This document shows, in pieces, positions 1 to 5,882 of a stretch of 8,994 bases of DNA. The stretch's first letter is position 1. Each line of letters starts with the position of its first letter. The position numbers and the translations under genes are program-made. Location: assembly GCA_003555415.1 (NCBI GenBank), contig PWHX01000030.1:1-8994 (forward strand). Direction: 5' to 3'. The stretch comes from Syntrophomonadaceae bacterium (GTDB taxonomy: Bacteria > Bacillota > Dethiobacteria > SKNC01). The notes beneath the pieces are model-generated. The model ran no database searches. It was not told where the DNA came from and saw only the letters and a program-made list of their open reading frames with translations.

Positions 1-440
1 GTAAACCCTGGAGACAGAAGGGTACAGGTAGAGCACGACATGGAACTATTCGTTCACCCCTTTGGGTTGGTGGTGGTGTTACCTTTGGTCCCAAGCCGCG
101 TAACTTTGGTTATACCATACCCAAAAAAGCCAAAAAAAATGCTATTAAGTCGGCTCTAACTTCTAAAGTTAAGGCAAGGTCTTTTGTAGTTCTAGAAAGA
201 CTGACCATAGAAGAGCCCAAAACAAAAGAAATATTTAATATTTTAAAAAATTTAAATACGGGGAAAAAGGTACTGTTAGTTACCGGAGAGCAGGACAATA
301 ATGTGTATAAATCTGCCAGAAATATTCCTGGTGTTAAAACCCTTCCTGCTTACAAGCTTAATGTCTACGATATTTTAGACTGTGAAAAATTAATTATTAC
401 ACAGGATGCTGTGAACAGGGCAGAGGAGGTGTTTGCCTGA
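1..440 (+). CDS. rplD: 50S ribosomal protein L4, 5'-truncated by window edge
   Basis: Large-subunit protein L4 binds 23S rRNA, and its long loop reaches into the polypeptide exit tunnel. The reading frame is open from base 3 and gives 145 residues before the TGA at 438-440. The family is usually about 206 residues, so roughly the first 60 are missing to the left. The visible part starts inside the tunnel loop with KPWRQKGTGRAR, followed by the GGGVTFGPKPR block, both hallmarks of L4. The residues where macrolide resistance changes are known in other bacteria (the QKGTGRA stretch) look wild type. The stop overlaps the rplW start by one base (ATGA), which suggests translational coupling. In E. 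coli L4 represses its own operon, but the leader it acts on would lie outside this window. The partial state comes from the window edge and is not a pseudogene. Confidence 0.97.
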   Translation, partial: KPWRQKGTGRARHGTIRSPLWVGGGVTFGPKPRNFGYTIPKKAKKNAIKSALTSKVKARSFVVLERLTIEEPKTKEIFNILKNLNTGKKVLLVTGEQDNNVYKSARNIPGVKTLPAYKLNVYDILDCEKLIITQDAVNRAEEVFA

Positions 441-730
441 TGAGTGATCCCAGGGATATTATTGTCAAACCTATTGTTACCGAAAAGAGTACCAGTTTGA
501 TGGAAGAAAACAAGTATACCTTTAAGGTTAATATAAAGGCTAATAAAGTTGAGATTAAAAAAGCCCTGGAGGAAATATTCGGGGTAAAAGTAGAGTCTGT
601 AAATACCATGAGAGTTAAGGGGAAGCCTAAAAGGATGGGCGTCCATAGAGGTTATACATCTGATTGGAAAAAAGCTATTGTAACTTTGGCACCAGATAGC
701 AAACCTATTGAGATATTTGAAGGACTATAG
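440..730 (+). CDS. rplW: 50S ribosomal protein L23
   Basis: L23 sits at the exit of the polypeptide tunnel. In bacteria it is a docking site for trigger factor, signal recognition particle and the Sec translocon. The 96-residue product has the normal family length and starts with the typical DIIVKPIVTEKS block (residues 6-17). The central YTFKVNIKANKVEIKKALE segment and the GVKVESVNTMRVKGKPKR stretch also fit the family. The ATG shares its A with the last base of the rplD stop codon. AGAGGAGGT at 422-430, inside the end of rplD, is the ribosome binding site, nine bases before the start. The rplD overlap implies coupled translation of two neighbouring large-subunit proteins. Nothing unusual is seen. 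Confidence 0.97.
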   Translation: MSDPRDIIVKPIVTEKSTSLMEENKYTFKVNIKANKVEIKKALEEIFGVKVESVNTMRVKGKPKRMGVHRGYTSDWKKAIVTLAPDSKPIEIFEGL

Positions 731-762
731 CAAAATATCAGCAGTTAAAAGGAGGGAAACAG

Positions 763-1602
763 ATGCCTGTTAAAAAATTCGTGCCTACTTCTCCGGCAAG
801 ACGTTTTATGACTATATCTGACTTTGCAGAAGTAACATCAGATGAGACAGAAAAGTCTCTCACGGTTCCATTAAAGAAGACTTCGGGACGTAATACGTAC
901 GGCCGCATTACAGTGCGCCACAGGGGAGGCGGTCATAAACGAAAATACCGTGTTATTGACTTTAAAAGGGATAAAGATGGTGTTCCTGCTAAAGTAGCAC
1001 AAGTAGAATATGATCCTAATCGTTCTGCTAATATTGCTCTTTTAAATTATGTTGACGGAGAAAAAAGATACATTCTGTCCCCCAAAGGTTTAAAAGTAGG
1101 GATGACTGTAATATCAGGGGCTGATGCTGATATACAGCCGGGGAATGCCCTTCCTATGCGTAATATTCCCGTAGGTTCGGTTATTCATAACATTGAATTA
1201 AAGAAGGGAAAAGGAGCTCAGATAGTCCGTTCTGCCGGAACAACTGCTCAGCTTATGGCTAAAGAGGGGAGCCACGCTCATGTTCGCCTTCCTTCAAGGG
1301 AGGTAAGGCTAATACCTATTGACTGTAAAGCCACCCTGGGACAGGTTGGTAATGTAGAACATGAAAATATCACTATTGGGAAAGCCGGTAGGTCCCGTTG
1401 GATGGGAAAAAGACCTACAGTCCGGGGCTCGGTAATGAACCCTGCTGACCACCCCCACGGCGGCGGTGAAGGTAAAGCTCCTATCGGAATGCCTAGCCCA
1501 GTAACACCCTGGGGCAAGCCGACCATGGGCTATAAGACTCGCAAGAAGAAGAAAGATTCAGATAAGTATATCGTTAAAAGGCGTAAGCGCAAAAGCAAAT
1601 AG
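763..1602 (+). CDS. rplB: 50S ribosomal protein L2
   Basis: L2 is one of the most conserved large-subunit proteins. It binds domain IV of 23S rRNA and is needed for subunit association and peptidyl transferase function. The product has 279 residues, close to the usual 273-280. The N-terminal part carries TYGRITVRHRGGGHKRKYR (about 45-63), within the OB-fold RNA-binding half. The C-terminal half contains the family signature NPADHPHGGGEGK (226-238); the first histidine of the HPHGGG core corresponds to the functionally important His229 region of E. coli. The tail is very basic (KTRKKKKDSDKYIVKRRKRK). One oddity is Arg179 in LPSREVRLI, where I expect glycine (LPSGEVR) in most bacteria. The ATG is supported by AAAAGGAGGG at 747-756, six bases upstream. 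Confidence 0.98.
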   Translation: MPVKKFVPTSPARRFMTISDFAEVTSDETEKSLTVPLKKTSGRNTYGRITVRHRGGGHKRKYRVIDFKRDKDGVPAKVAQVEYDPNRSANIALLNYVDGEKRYILSPKGLKVGMTVISGADADIQPGNALPMRNIPVGSVIHNIELKKGKGAQIVRSAGTTAQLMAKEGSHAHVRLPSREVRLIPIDCKATLGQVGNVEHENITIGKAGRSRWMGKRPTVRGSVMNPADHPHGGGEGKAPIGMPSPVTPWGKPTMGYKTRKKKKDSDKYIVKRRKRKSK

Positions 1603-1605
1603 CTG

Positions 1606-1614
1606 AAGGGAGGG
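1606..1614 (+). promoter_or_regulatory. ribosome binding site fixing the TTG start of rpsS
   Basis: AAGGGAGGG lies eight bases before TTG at 1623, just after the rplB stop. Translation from this TTG gives the conserved S19 N-terminus GRSLKKGPY, so the TTG start is well supported. Confidence 0.8.
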
Positions 1615-1622
1615 ATACGGCG

Positions 1623-1907
1623 TTGGGTAGATCTTTAAAGAAAGGCCCCTATATAGAAGAAAAACTTTTTAAAAGGATTAGAGAAATGAATGAATCCGGA
1701 AAGAAAAAGGTCATTAAAACCTGGTCCAGGCGTTCTACTATTTTCCCCGAAATGGTAGGCCATACTATCGCTGTGCATGATGGGCGTAAACATGTTCCCA
1801 TTTATATTACTGAAGATATGGTAGGCCACAAACTGGGCGAATTTGCACCTACCAGGACTTTCAGGGGCCATGGTCATCATACCGAAAGGGCAACGACACT
1901 TAAATAA
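1623..1907 (+). CDS. rpsS: 30S ribosomal protein S19
   Basis: S19 is a small-subunit head protein that forms a complex with S13 near the A and P site tRNAs. The 94-residue product matches the usual 92-95. It opens with GRSLKKGPYI, typical of the family. It contains IKTWSRRSTIFPEMVGHTIA (about 31-50), then the C-terminal signature GHKLGEFAPTRTFRGHG (68-84). The start is TTG, chosen because the ribosome binding site lies at the right distance and because the family N-terminus begins exactly there. It follows rplB by 20 bases and precedes rplV by 24, so it is co-transcribed with both. No truncation or unusual residue is visible. Confidence 0.97.
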   Translation: MGRSLKKGPYIEEKLFKRIREMNESGKKKVIKTWSRRSTIFPEMVGHTIAVHDGRKHVPIYITEDMVGHKLGEFAPTRTFRGHGHHTERATTLK

Positions 1908-1931
1908 CCTGTTTGAGGGGAGGTACTAGCC

Positions 1932-2273
1932 ATGGAAGCAAAGGCAGTTGCAAAATATATTAGAATTGCTCCCAGAAAGGCTCGCTTAGTAGCTGATTTG
2001 ATAAGGGAAAAAGATGTAGCCAGTGCCCTTTCTATTTTAAAGTTTATGCCTAATAAGGGAGCAGCAATTATAGAAAAAGTTTTAAATTCCGCTATGGCTA
2101 ATGCGGAACATAATTATGATATGGATGTTAATGAGCTTTTTGTAGATAGAATATATGTTGACGAAGGCCCTACTCTAAAAAGGTGGCGTGCCAAGGCTAT
2201 GGGAAGAGTAGGAAGAGTAAGGAAAAGAACAAGTCATATAACTATAATTCTTAAAGAAAGGGAGGGATTGTAA
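1932..2273 (+). CDS. rplV: 50S ribosomal protein L22
   Basis: L22 spans all domains of 23S rRNA, and its long beta-hairpin lines the exit tunnel next to L4. The 113-residue product is normal in length. Family blocks are AKYIRIAPRKARLVADLIR (7-25), then LNSAMANAEHN (51-61), and the hairpin EGPTLKRWRAKAMGRVGRV (78-96) followed by KRTSHITIIL. In the hairpin, residues 87-88 read Ala-Lys where many bacteria have Pro-Arg (PRA motif), a mild departure. The ATG is preceded by GAGGGGAGGT at 1915-1924, seven bases away. Only three bases separate the stop from the rpsC start, and the rpsC ribosome binding site lies inside the last codons of rplV, so the two are probably translationally coupled. Confidence 0.97.
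   Translation: MEAKAVAKYIRIAPRKARLVADLIREKDVASALSILKFMPNKGAAIIEKVLNSAMANAEHNYDMDVNELFVDRIYVDEGPTLKRWRAKAMGRVGRVRKRTSHITIILKEREGL
2257..2266 (+). promoter_or_regulatory. rpsC ribosome binding site inside rplV
   Basis: AAAGGGAGGG lies within the last codons of rplV, ten bases before GTG at 2277. It supports the GTG start and implies that ribosomes ending rplV translation pass over the rpsC initiation site. Confidence 0.7.
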
Positions 2274-2276
2274 AAA

Positions 2277-2939
2277 GTGGGTCAAAAAGTACATCCCTTG
2301 GGGATGCGTATAGGCATTATCCGTGACTGGGATGCCAAGTGGTATGCTAAAAAAAACTACACTGAACTATTACACGAAGACCTGTCTATTCGGGATTTTA
2401 TAAAGAATACATTAAGTGAGGCCAGCGTTTCCAGGGTGGAGATTGAAAGGGCTGCTAACAGATTAAGAATTACTATTCACACATCTAAACCCGGCATGGT
2501 AATTGGCAGGGGTGGTTCTGGTGTGGAAAAACTTAGAAAGAATCTAGAGAAAATGACCGGTAAACAAGTTCACGTTAATATTATCGAAGTTAAAGTGCCG
2601 GAACTGAATGCCCAGTTAGTAGCTGAAAATGTTGCTTCTCAGCTGGTAAGAAGAATTGCTTTCAGAAGGGCCATGAAGCAAACTATGGGCCGTACCATGA
2701 GAACCGGAGCAAAAGGGATTAAAATAGGCTGCAGCGGGCGTCTGGCCGGAGCAGAGATTGCCAGAACTGAAACATATCATGAAGGAACCGTGCCCCTGCA
2801 GACTTTAAGAGCCGATATAGATTATGGCTTTGCTGAAGCTGATACCACATATGGTAAGATTGGGGTTAAAGTTTGGATTTATAAAGGTGAAGTATTACCG
2901 GAGGTCAAGAAAGAGGTAAACAAAGAAAGGGGCGAGTAG
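2277..2939 (+). CDS. rpsC: 30S ribosomal protein S3
   Basis: S3 lies at the mRNA entry side of the small-subunit head and contributes to the ribosome's mRNA-unwinding activity. The 220-residue product begins MGQKVHPLGMRIGIIRDWD, diagnostic of S3. A type II KH domain follows, with its GXXG loop as GRGG at residues 77-80 in KPGMVIGRGG. The basic residues of AFRRAMKQTM (about 128-137) correspond to those linked to helicase action in E. coli. The C-terminal domain includes GCSGRLAGAEIARTE (151-165) and VPLQTLRADIDYGFAEA (172-188). The start is GTG and fits the family N-terminus exactly. The gene is tightly packed, three bases after rplV and one base before rplP. Its length is within the usual 210-230 range. 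Confidence 0.97.
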   Translation: MGQKVHPLGMRIGIIRDWDAKWYAKKNYTELLHEDLSIRDFIKNTLSEASVSRVEIERAANRLRITIHTSKPGMVIGRGGSGVEKLRKNLEKMTGKQVHVNIIEVKVPELNAQLVAENVASQLVRRIAFRRAMKQTMGRTMRTGAKGIKIGCSGRLAGAEIARTETYHEGTVPLQTLRADIDYGFAEADTTYGKIGVKVWIYKGEVLPEVKKEVNKERGE

Positions 2940-2940
2940 T

Positions 2941-3378
2941 ATGGCGTTGATTCCCAAAAGAGTAAAATACCGTCGCCAGCATCGCGGTCGTATGAAAGGT
3001 ATATCTAAAGCAGGTAATCAAATTGCATTTGGCGAGTACGGTTTACAAGCCCTGGAGCCTGTCTGGATAACGAGTCGACAAATTGAAGCAGCTCGTATTG
3101 CCATGACCCGTCATATTAAAAGAGGGGGGAAAGTTTGGATTAAGATATTTCCTCACAAGCCTGTTACCGAGAAACCTGCAGAAACTCGTATGGGTAGTGG
3201 TAAAGGTTCCCCTGAGCATTGGGTAGCAGTAGTAAAGCCCGGTAGAATAATGTTTGAATTAGCCGGGGTTAGTGAAGAAGTAGCTCGCGAGGCAATGCGC
3301 TTGGCCTCTCATAAACTGCCTGTAAAAACAAAATTTGTTAAGCTTGAAGAACTAGGTGGTGATACTCGTGAAAGCTAA
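2941..3378 (+). CDS. rplP: 50S ribosomal protein L16
   Basis: L16 helps form the A-site tRNA binding region of the large subunit and joins late in assembly. The 145-residue product is one longer than the common 144. The extra residue is at the start (MALIPKRVKYRR, where many relatives have M-L-x-PKR). Family blocks include the FGEYGLQALEP stretch (30-40), ITSRQIEAARIAMTRHIKRG (43-62) and the FPHKPVTEKPAETRMGSGKG signature (70-89). Arg83 aligns with the arginine that is hydroxylated in E. coli L16. The ATG is one base past the rpsC stop, with AAAGGGG at 2926-2932 as the probable ribosome binding site. The last 11 bases overlap the start of rpmC in another frame. Confidence 0.97.
   Translation: MALIPKRVKYRRQHRGRMKGISKAGNQIAFGEYGLQALEPVWITSRQIEAARIAMTRHIKRGGKVWIKIFPHKPVTEKPAETRMGSGKGSPEHWVAVVKPGRIMFELAGVSEEVAREAMRLASHKLPVKTKFVKLEELGGDTRES
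3354..3360 (+). promoter_or_regulatory. ribosome binding site deciding the rpmC start
   Basis: AGGTGGT, near the end of rplP, lies seven bases before GTG at 3368. It favours this start over the upstream in-frame GTG codons at 3356 and 3359, which sit within or next to the motif and lack a proper site of their own. Confidence 0.65.
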
Positions 3379-3571
3379 GGAAATTAGAGATATGAGCGAT
3401 GCTGAGTTAATGCAGAAAGTAGGAGAACTAAAGGAAGAACTATTTAACTTGCGTTTTCAGATGGTCACGGGTCAGCTGGAAAATCCCATGCGTATCCGGG
3501 AAGTAAGAAAAAATATTGCACGGGTTAAAACAATTATTAGGGAACGGGAATTGAATATAAAATCCGGATAA
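3368..3571 (+). CDS. rpmC: 50S ribosomal protein L29
   Basis: L29 is a small helical protein beside L23 at the tunnel exit. Starting at GTG 3368 the product is 67 residues, beginning MKAKEIRDMSDAEL as is normal for the family. The signature ELFNLRFQMVTGQLENP (24-40) is followed by RIREVRKNIARVKTI (42-56), forming the expected two-helix hairpin. A longer reading from GTG 3356 would add four residues (MVIL-V) not seen in relatives and would remove the spacing to the ribosome binding site, so I prefer the shorter form. The start overlaps the end of rplP by 11 bases, implying coupled translation. A short inverted repeat covers its stop codon. Confidence 0.94.
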   Translation: MKAKEIRDMSDAELMQKVGELKEELFNLRFQMVTGQLENPMRIREVRKNIARVKTIIRERELNIKSG

Positions 3572-3580
3572 TTATCCCGG
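3564..3580 (+). repeat. imperfect inverted repeat over the rpmC stop
   Basis: CCGGATAATTATCCCGG can fold as a six-base-pair stem with one bulged C and an AATT loop. It covers the last rpmC codons and the TAA, and ends 14 bases before the rpsQ ribosome binding site. No run of T follows, so it is not an intrinsic terminator. It could be chance, or a weak RNA structure acting on mRNA processing or initiation at rpsQ. Confidence 0.4.
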
Positions 3581-3594
3581 TAAAATGCATAAGG

Positions 3595-3602
3595 AAAGGA
3601 GG
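3595..3602 (+). promoter_or_regulatory. ribosome binding site fixing the TTG start of rpsQ
   Basis: AAAGGAGG, a full match to the anti-Shine-Dalgarno core, lies eight bases before TTG at 3611. There is no in-frame ATG near the family N-terminus, so the TTG is the start. Confidence 0.8.
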
Positions 3603-3610
3603 CCTGTTGG

Positions 3611-3868
3611 TTGGAGAGAGCAAACAGAAAAGTTCGGGTTGGCAGAGTAGTTAGCGATAAAATGGAAAAAACAGTAGTAGTTGCGGTTGAGAGAATAACA
3701 CAGCATCCCTTATATGGTAAAACCATTCGTAAAACCAATAAACTAAAGGCTCATGATGAAGAAAATTCTTGCCATATTGGAGATAAGGTTAAGATTATGG
3801 AAGTTAGGCCTTTGAGCAAGGATAAAAATTGGCGGGTTACGGAAATACTAGAAAAATCTGAGTTTTAG
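3611..3868 (+). CDS. rpsQ: 30S ribosomal protein S17
   Basis: S17 is a primary 16S rRNA binding protein with an OB fold that helps nucleate assembly of the small-subunit body. The 85-residue product matches the family's 80-90. It contains RVGRVVSDKMEKTVVVAVER (9-28), HPLYGKTIRKTNKLKAHDEE (32-51) and the C-terminal signature GDKVKIMEVRPLSKDKNWR (57-75). Initiation is from TTG. The gap to rpmC is 39 bases, one of the longer gaps in the window, and the gap to rplN is 30. Neither shows a terminator or promoter, so S17 is taken as part of the same transcript. Confidence 0.96.
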   Translation: MERANRKVRVGRVVSDKMEKTVVVAVERITQHPLYGKTIRKTNKLKAHDEENSCHIGDKVKIMEVRPLSKDKNWRVTEILEKSEF

Positions 3869-3898
3869 AGAGGGCTAGAGTAGGAAAGGAGGGCACCA

Positions 3899-4267
3899 AT
3901 GATTAAATCAGAATCTTATTTAAAAGTTGCAGATAATACGGGAGCCCGTAAAATTATGTGTATAAAAGTTTTAGGCGGTACTCGTCGCAGGTATGCCAAC
4001 ATTGGTGATGTGATTGTGGCTTCGGTAAAAGAGGCTACACCTGGCGGCATGGTAAAGAGAGGCGAATTAGTAAGAGCTGTTATTATTAGAACCAAAAAAG
4101 GACTCAGGCGTAATGACGGTTCTTATATAAAGTTTGATGAAAACGCAGCTGTAATCATAAATGAACTGAAAAATCCCAGAGGTACCAGGATATTTGGCCC
4201 CGTAGCCAGGGAATTAAGGGAAAAAGATTACATGAAGATCCTTTCCCTCGCACCGGAGTCTCTTTAG
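3899..4267 (+). CDS. rplN: 50S ribosomal protein L14
   Basis: L14 lies on the interface side of the large subunit, contacts 16S rRNA in the bridge region, and is the docking site of the silencing factor RsfS in other bacteria. The 122-residue product has exactly the common family length. Features are SYLKVADNTGARKIMCIKVL (6-25), the conserved TPGGMVKRGELVRAVIIRT (47-65), and the signature DGSYIKFDENAAVIIN (73-88), then GTRIFGPVARELREK. The ATG follows AAAGGAGGG at 3885-3893. In E. coli a separate spc promoter precedes this gene; the 30-base gap here shows no clear -35/-10 pair, so continued transcription from upstream is more likely. Confidence 0.98.
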   Translation: MIKSESYLKVADNTGARKIMCIKVLGGTRRRYANIGDVIVASVKEATPGGMVKRGELVRAVIIRTKKGLRRNDGSYIKFDENAAVIINELKNPRGTRIFGPVARELREKDYMKILSLAPESL

Positions 4268-4287
4268 AAGTATAAGGAGGTGGAAAG

Positions 4288-4617
4288 ATGGTAACACCTA
4301 AGCTGCATGTAAAAAAAGGCGACACAGTAGTGGTATTAGCAGGAAAAGATAAAGGGAAAAAAGGAAAAGTATTGTCCTGTATTCCCCCGGAAAATAAAGT
4401 TGTTGTAGAAGGAATTAATATAGTAAAAAAGCATGTCCGGCCTACCCAGAACAGTCCGAAGGGGGGAATTAATGAACAGGAAGCGCCTCTTTACGGTGAT
4501 AAAGTTATGTTAGTTTGCCCGTCCTGTAAAAGTCCTGCCAGAGTTGGCAAAAAGGTTCTAGATAATGGAAACAGATCAAGAGTATGTAAAAAATGCAAAG
4601 AAACGATTGATCGCTGA
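4288..4617 (+). CDS. rplX: 50S ribosomal protein L24, four-cysteine form
   Basis: L24 is an assembly initiator that binds the 5' domain of 23S rRNA and lies near the tunnel exit. The 109-residue product has a KOW motif near the N-terminus (about 8-34, KKGDTVVVLAGKDKGKKGK), followed by the typical KVVVEGINIVKKHVRP stretch (37-52). The C-terminal part contains two CxxC pairs, Cys77/Cys80 and Cys100/Cys103, resembling a zinc ribbon. This four-cysteine form is known in part of the family, while others lack the cysteines. Zinc binding is inferred from spacing only. The ATG is preceded by AAGGAGGTGG at 4274-4283, 20 bases after rplN. Length is in the normal range of about 100-115. Confidence 0.97.
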   Translation: MVTPKLHVKKGDTVVVLAGKDKGKKGKVLSCIPPENKVVVEGINIVKKHVRPTQNSPKGGINEQEAPLYGDKVMLVCPSCKSPARVGKKVLDNGNRSRVCKKCKETIDR

Positions 4618-4626
4618 TACCGGCTG

Positions 4627-4635
4627 AAAGGAGGT
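4627..4635 (+). promoter_or_regulatory. ribosome binding site fixing the TTG start of rplE
   Basis: AAAGGAGGT lies seven bases before TTG at 4643. An ATG at 4638 is closer to it but is out of frame with L5, so it is not the rplE start. Confidence 0.8.
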
Positions 4636-4642
4636 AGATGTT

Positions 4643-5182
4643 TTGTCTGCACTTAAGGAAAGATATGTAAATGATGTAAGTAAGGAAATGATTGAAAAAT
4701 TTAACTATAATAATGTTTACCAGGTTCCTCGTCTTGAGAAGGTTGTAGTTAACATGGGTGTTGGCGAAGCGAAAGAGAATCCCAAGCTACTGGATGCAGC
4801 CGTTAAGGATCTATCCACAATTACCGGCCAAAAACCAATTATAACCAAGGCCAAGAAATCAGTAGCCAGTTTTAAGCTCAGGGAAGGGATGGCTATAGGC
4901 TGCAAGGTAACTTTAAGGGGTCGTCGCATGTATTATTTTCTGGAAAAATTAATTAATGTAGCGTTACCCAGGGTAAGAGACTTTAGAGGAGTATCTTCTA
5001 AATCTTTTGATGGAAGGGGCAATTACACTCTAGGTATAAAAGAACAGCTTATTTTCCCTGAAGTTAACTATGACGATATAGAAAAGATTATGGGCATGGA
5101 TATAACCATTGTAACCAGTGCCAGTACTGACGAAGAAGCAAGAGAACTATTGAGAATGTTAGGAATGCCTTTTAGGAGCTAA
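4643..5182 (+). CDS. rplE: 50S ribosomal protein L5
   Basis: L5 binds 5S rRNA in the central protuberance, with L18, and contacts the P-site tRNA and the small-subunit head. The 179-residue product has the exact common family length. It shows VPRLEKVVVNMGVGEAKENP (28-47), the TGQKPIITKAKKSVASFKLR block (61-80), the signature around LPRVRDFRGVSSKSFDGRGN (108-127), and GIKEQLIFPEVNYDDI near 131-146. It starts from TTG after a strong ribosome binding site. In E. coli S8 represses the spc operon by binding mRNA around the rplE start. Here the gap to rplX is only 25 bases, and I could not recognise an S8-like site in it by eye. Confidence 0.97.
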   Translation: MSALKERYVNDVSKEMIEKFNYNNVYQVPRLEKVVVNMGVGEAKENPKLLDAAVKDLSTITGQKPIITKAKKSVASFKLREGMAIGCKVTLRGRRMYYFLEKLINVALPRVRDFRGVSSKSFDGRGNYTLGIKEQLIFPEVNYDDIEKIMGMDITIVTSASTDEEARELLRMLGMPFRS

Positions 5183-5205
5183 AATATAAACTATTATAAA
5201 GCTGT

Positions 5206-5213
5206 AAGGAGGG
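5206..5213 (+). promoter_or_regulatory. ribosome binding site fixing the GTG start of rpsN
   Basis: AAGGAGGG lies six bases before GTG at 5220, and translation from that GTG gives the expected short S14 N-terminus (MAKKSLI). Confidence 0.75.
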
Positions 5214-5219
5214 AATAGA

Positions 5220-5405
5220 GTGGCAAAAAAATCTTTAATTGCCAAAGCCAAGCGGGATCCCAAGTTTAGGGTAAGAAAATATCATCGCTGCAAGCTATGT
5301 GGACGTCCCCATGCTTATTTACGAAAATTCGGCATGTGCCGTCTCTGCTTCCGTAAACTGGCACATGAAGGGAAAATACCAGGAGTTAAAAAAGCTAGCT
5401 GGTAA
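5220..5405 (+). CDS. rpsN: 30S ribosomal protein S14, short zinc-binding type (type Z)
   Basis: S14 is a small-subunit head protein needed for late 30S assembly. This is the 61-residue type Z form, much shorter than the zinc-free form of roughly 90-100 residues. It has two CxxC pairs, Cys24/Cys27 (CKLC) and Cys40/Cys43 (CRLC), expected to bind one zinc ion. The ending KLAHEGKIPGVKKASW is typical. Its place between rplE and rpsH is the standard one for Bacillota. In Bacillus a zinc-independent paralogue elsewhere in the genome is induced by zinc shortage through Zur; whether that exists here cannot be seen. The start is GTG. The gap after L5 is 37 bases, with no promoter or terminator. Confidence 0.97.
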   Translation: MAKKSLIAKAKRDPKFRVRKYHRCKLCGRPHAYLRKFGMCRLCFRKLAHEGKIPGVKKASW

Positions 5406-5445
5406 GACTTAGGCTTGTTAAGCAAAGAAAGGGGGTATTCTTTAT

Positions 5446-5844
5446 ATGACCATGACAGATCCGGTCGCTGATATGCTGACAAGAGTCCGTAACGCCAATA
5501 CTGTTCAACATGACCAGGTTGATGTTCCCGCTTCAAAAGTGAAGTTAGCTCTGGCAGATATTTTAAAAAATGAAGGATTTATTCGGGATTACGAATACCG
5601 AAAAGATAATAAACAAGGTTTAATAAGACTCTATTTGAAATATAGCCCTGAGAAAGAAAGAGTTATTACCGGATTAAAAAGGATAAGTAAACCTGGATTA
5701 AGGGTATATGTTAAAAATGATGAATTACCTAAAGTTTTAGGAGGTCTGGGCATTGCCATTATTTCAACATCGCGGGGACTTATGAGCGACAAAGACGCCA
5801 GGAAATCCGGAATAGGCGGCGAAGTATTATGCTATGTATGGTAA
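5446..5844 (+). CDS. rpsH: 30S ribosomal protein S8
   Basis: S8 is a primary 16S rRNA binder of the central domain and, in E. coli, the autogenous repressor of the spc operon. The 132-residue product has normal length. It begins MTMTDPVADMLTRVRNAN, has the VPASKVKLALADILKNEGFI segment (27-46), KPGLRVYV (82-89), and the highly conserved C-terminal RNA-binding part with GIAIISTSRGLMSDKDAR (102-119) and GIGGEVLCYVW. I chose the first ATG; a second at 5452 would lose only two residues, but GAAAGGGGGT at 5427-5436 is nine bases from the first. The gap to rpsN is 40 bases. No unusual residues are seen. Confidence 0.97.
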   Translation: MTMTDPVADMLTRVRNANTVQHDQVDVPASKVKLALADILKNEGFIRDYEYRKDNKQGLIRLYLKYSPEKERVITGLKRISKPGLRVYVKNDELPKVLGGLGIAIISTSRGLMSDKDARKSGIGGEVLCYVW

Positions 5845-5882
5845 AAAAGTGTGTTAGTTACTGTAGATTGGAGGTTTAATAT

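Noticed and set aside
5413..5423. GCTT-GTT-AAGC inverted repeat between rpsN and rpsH
   Set aside because: A four-base stem is too short to be meaningful and is expected by chance.
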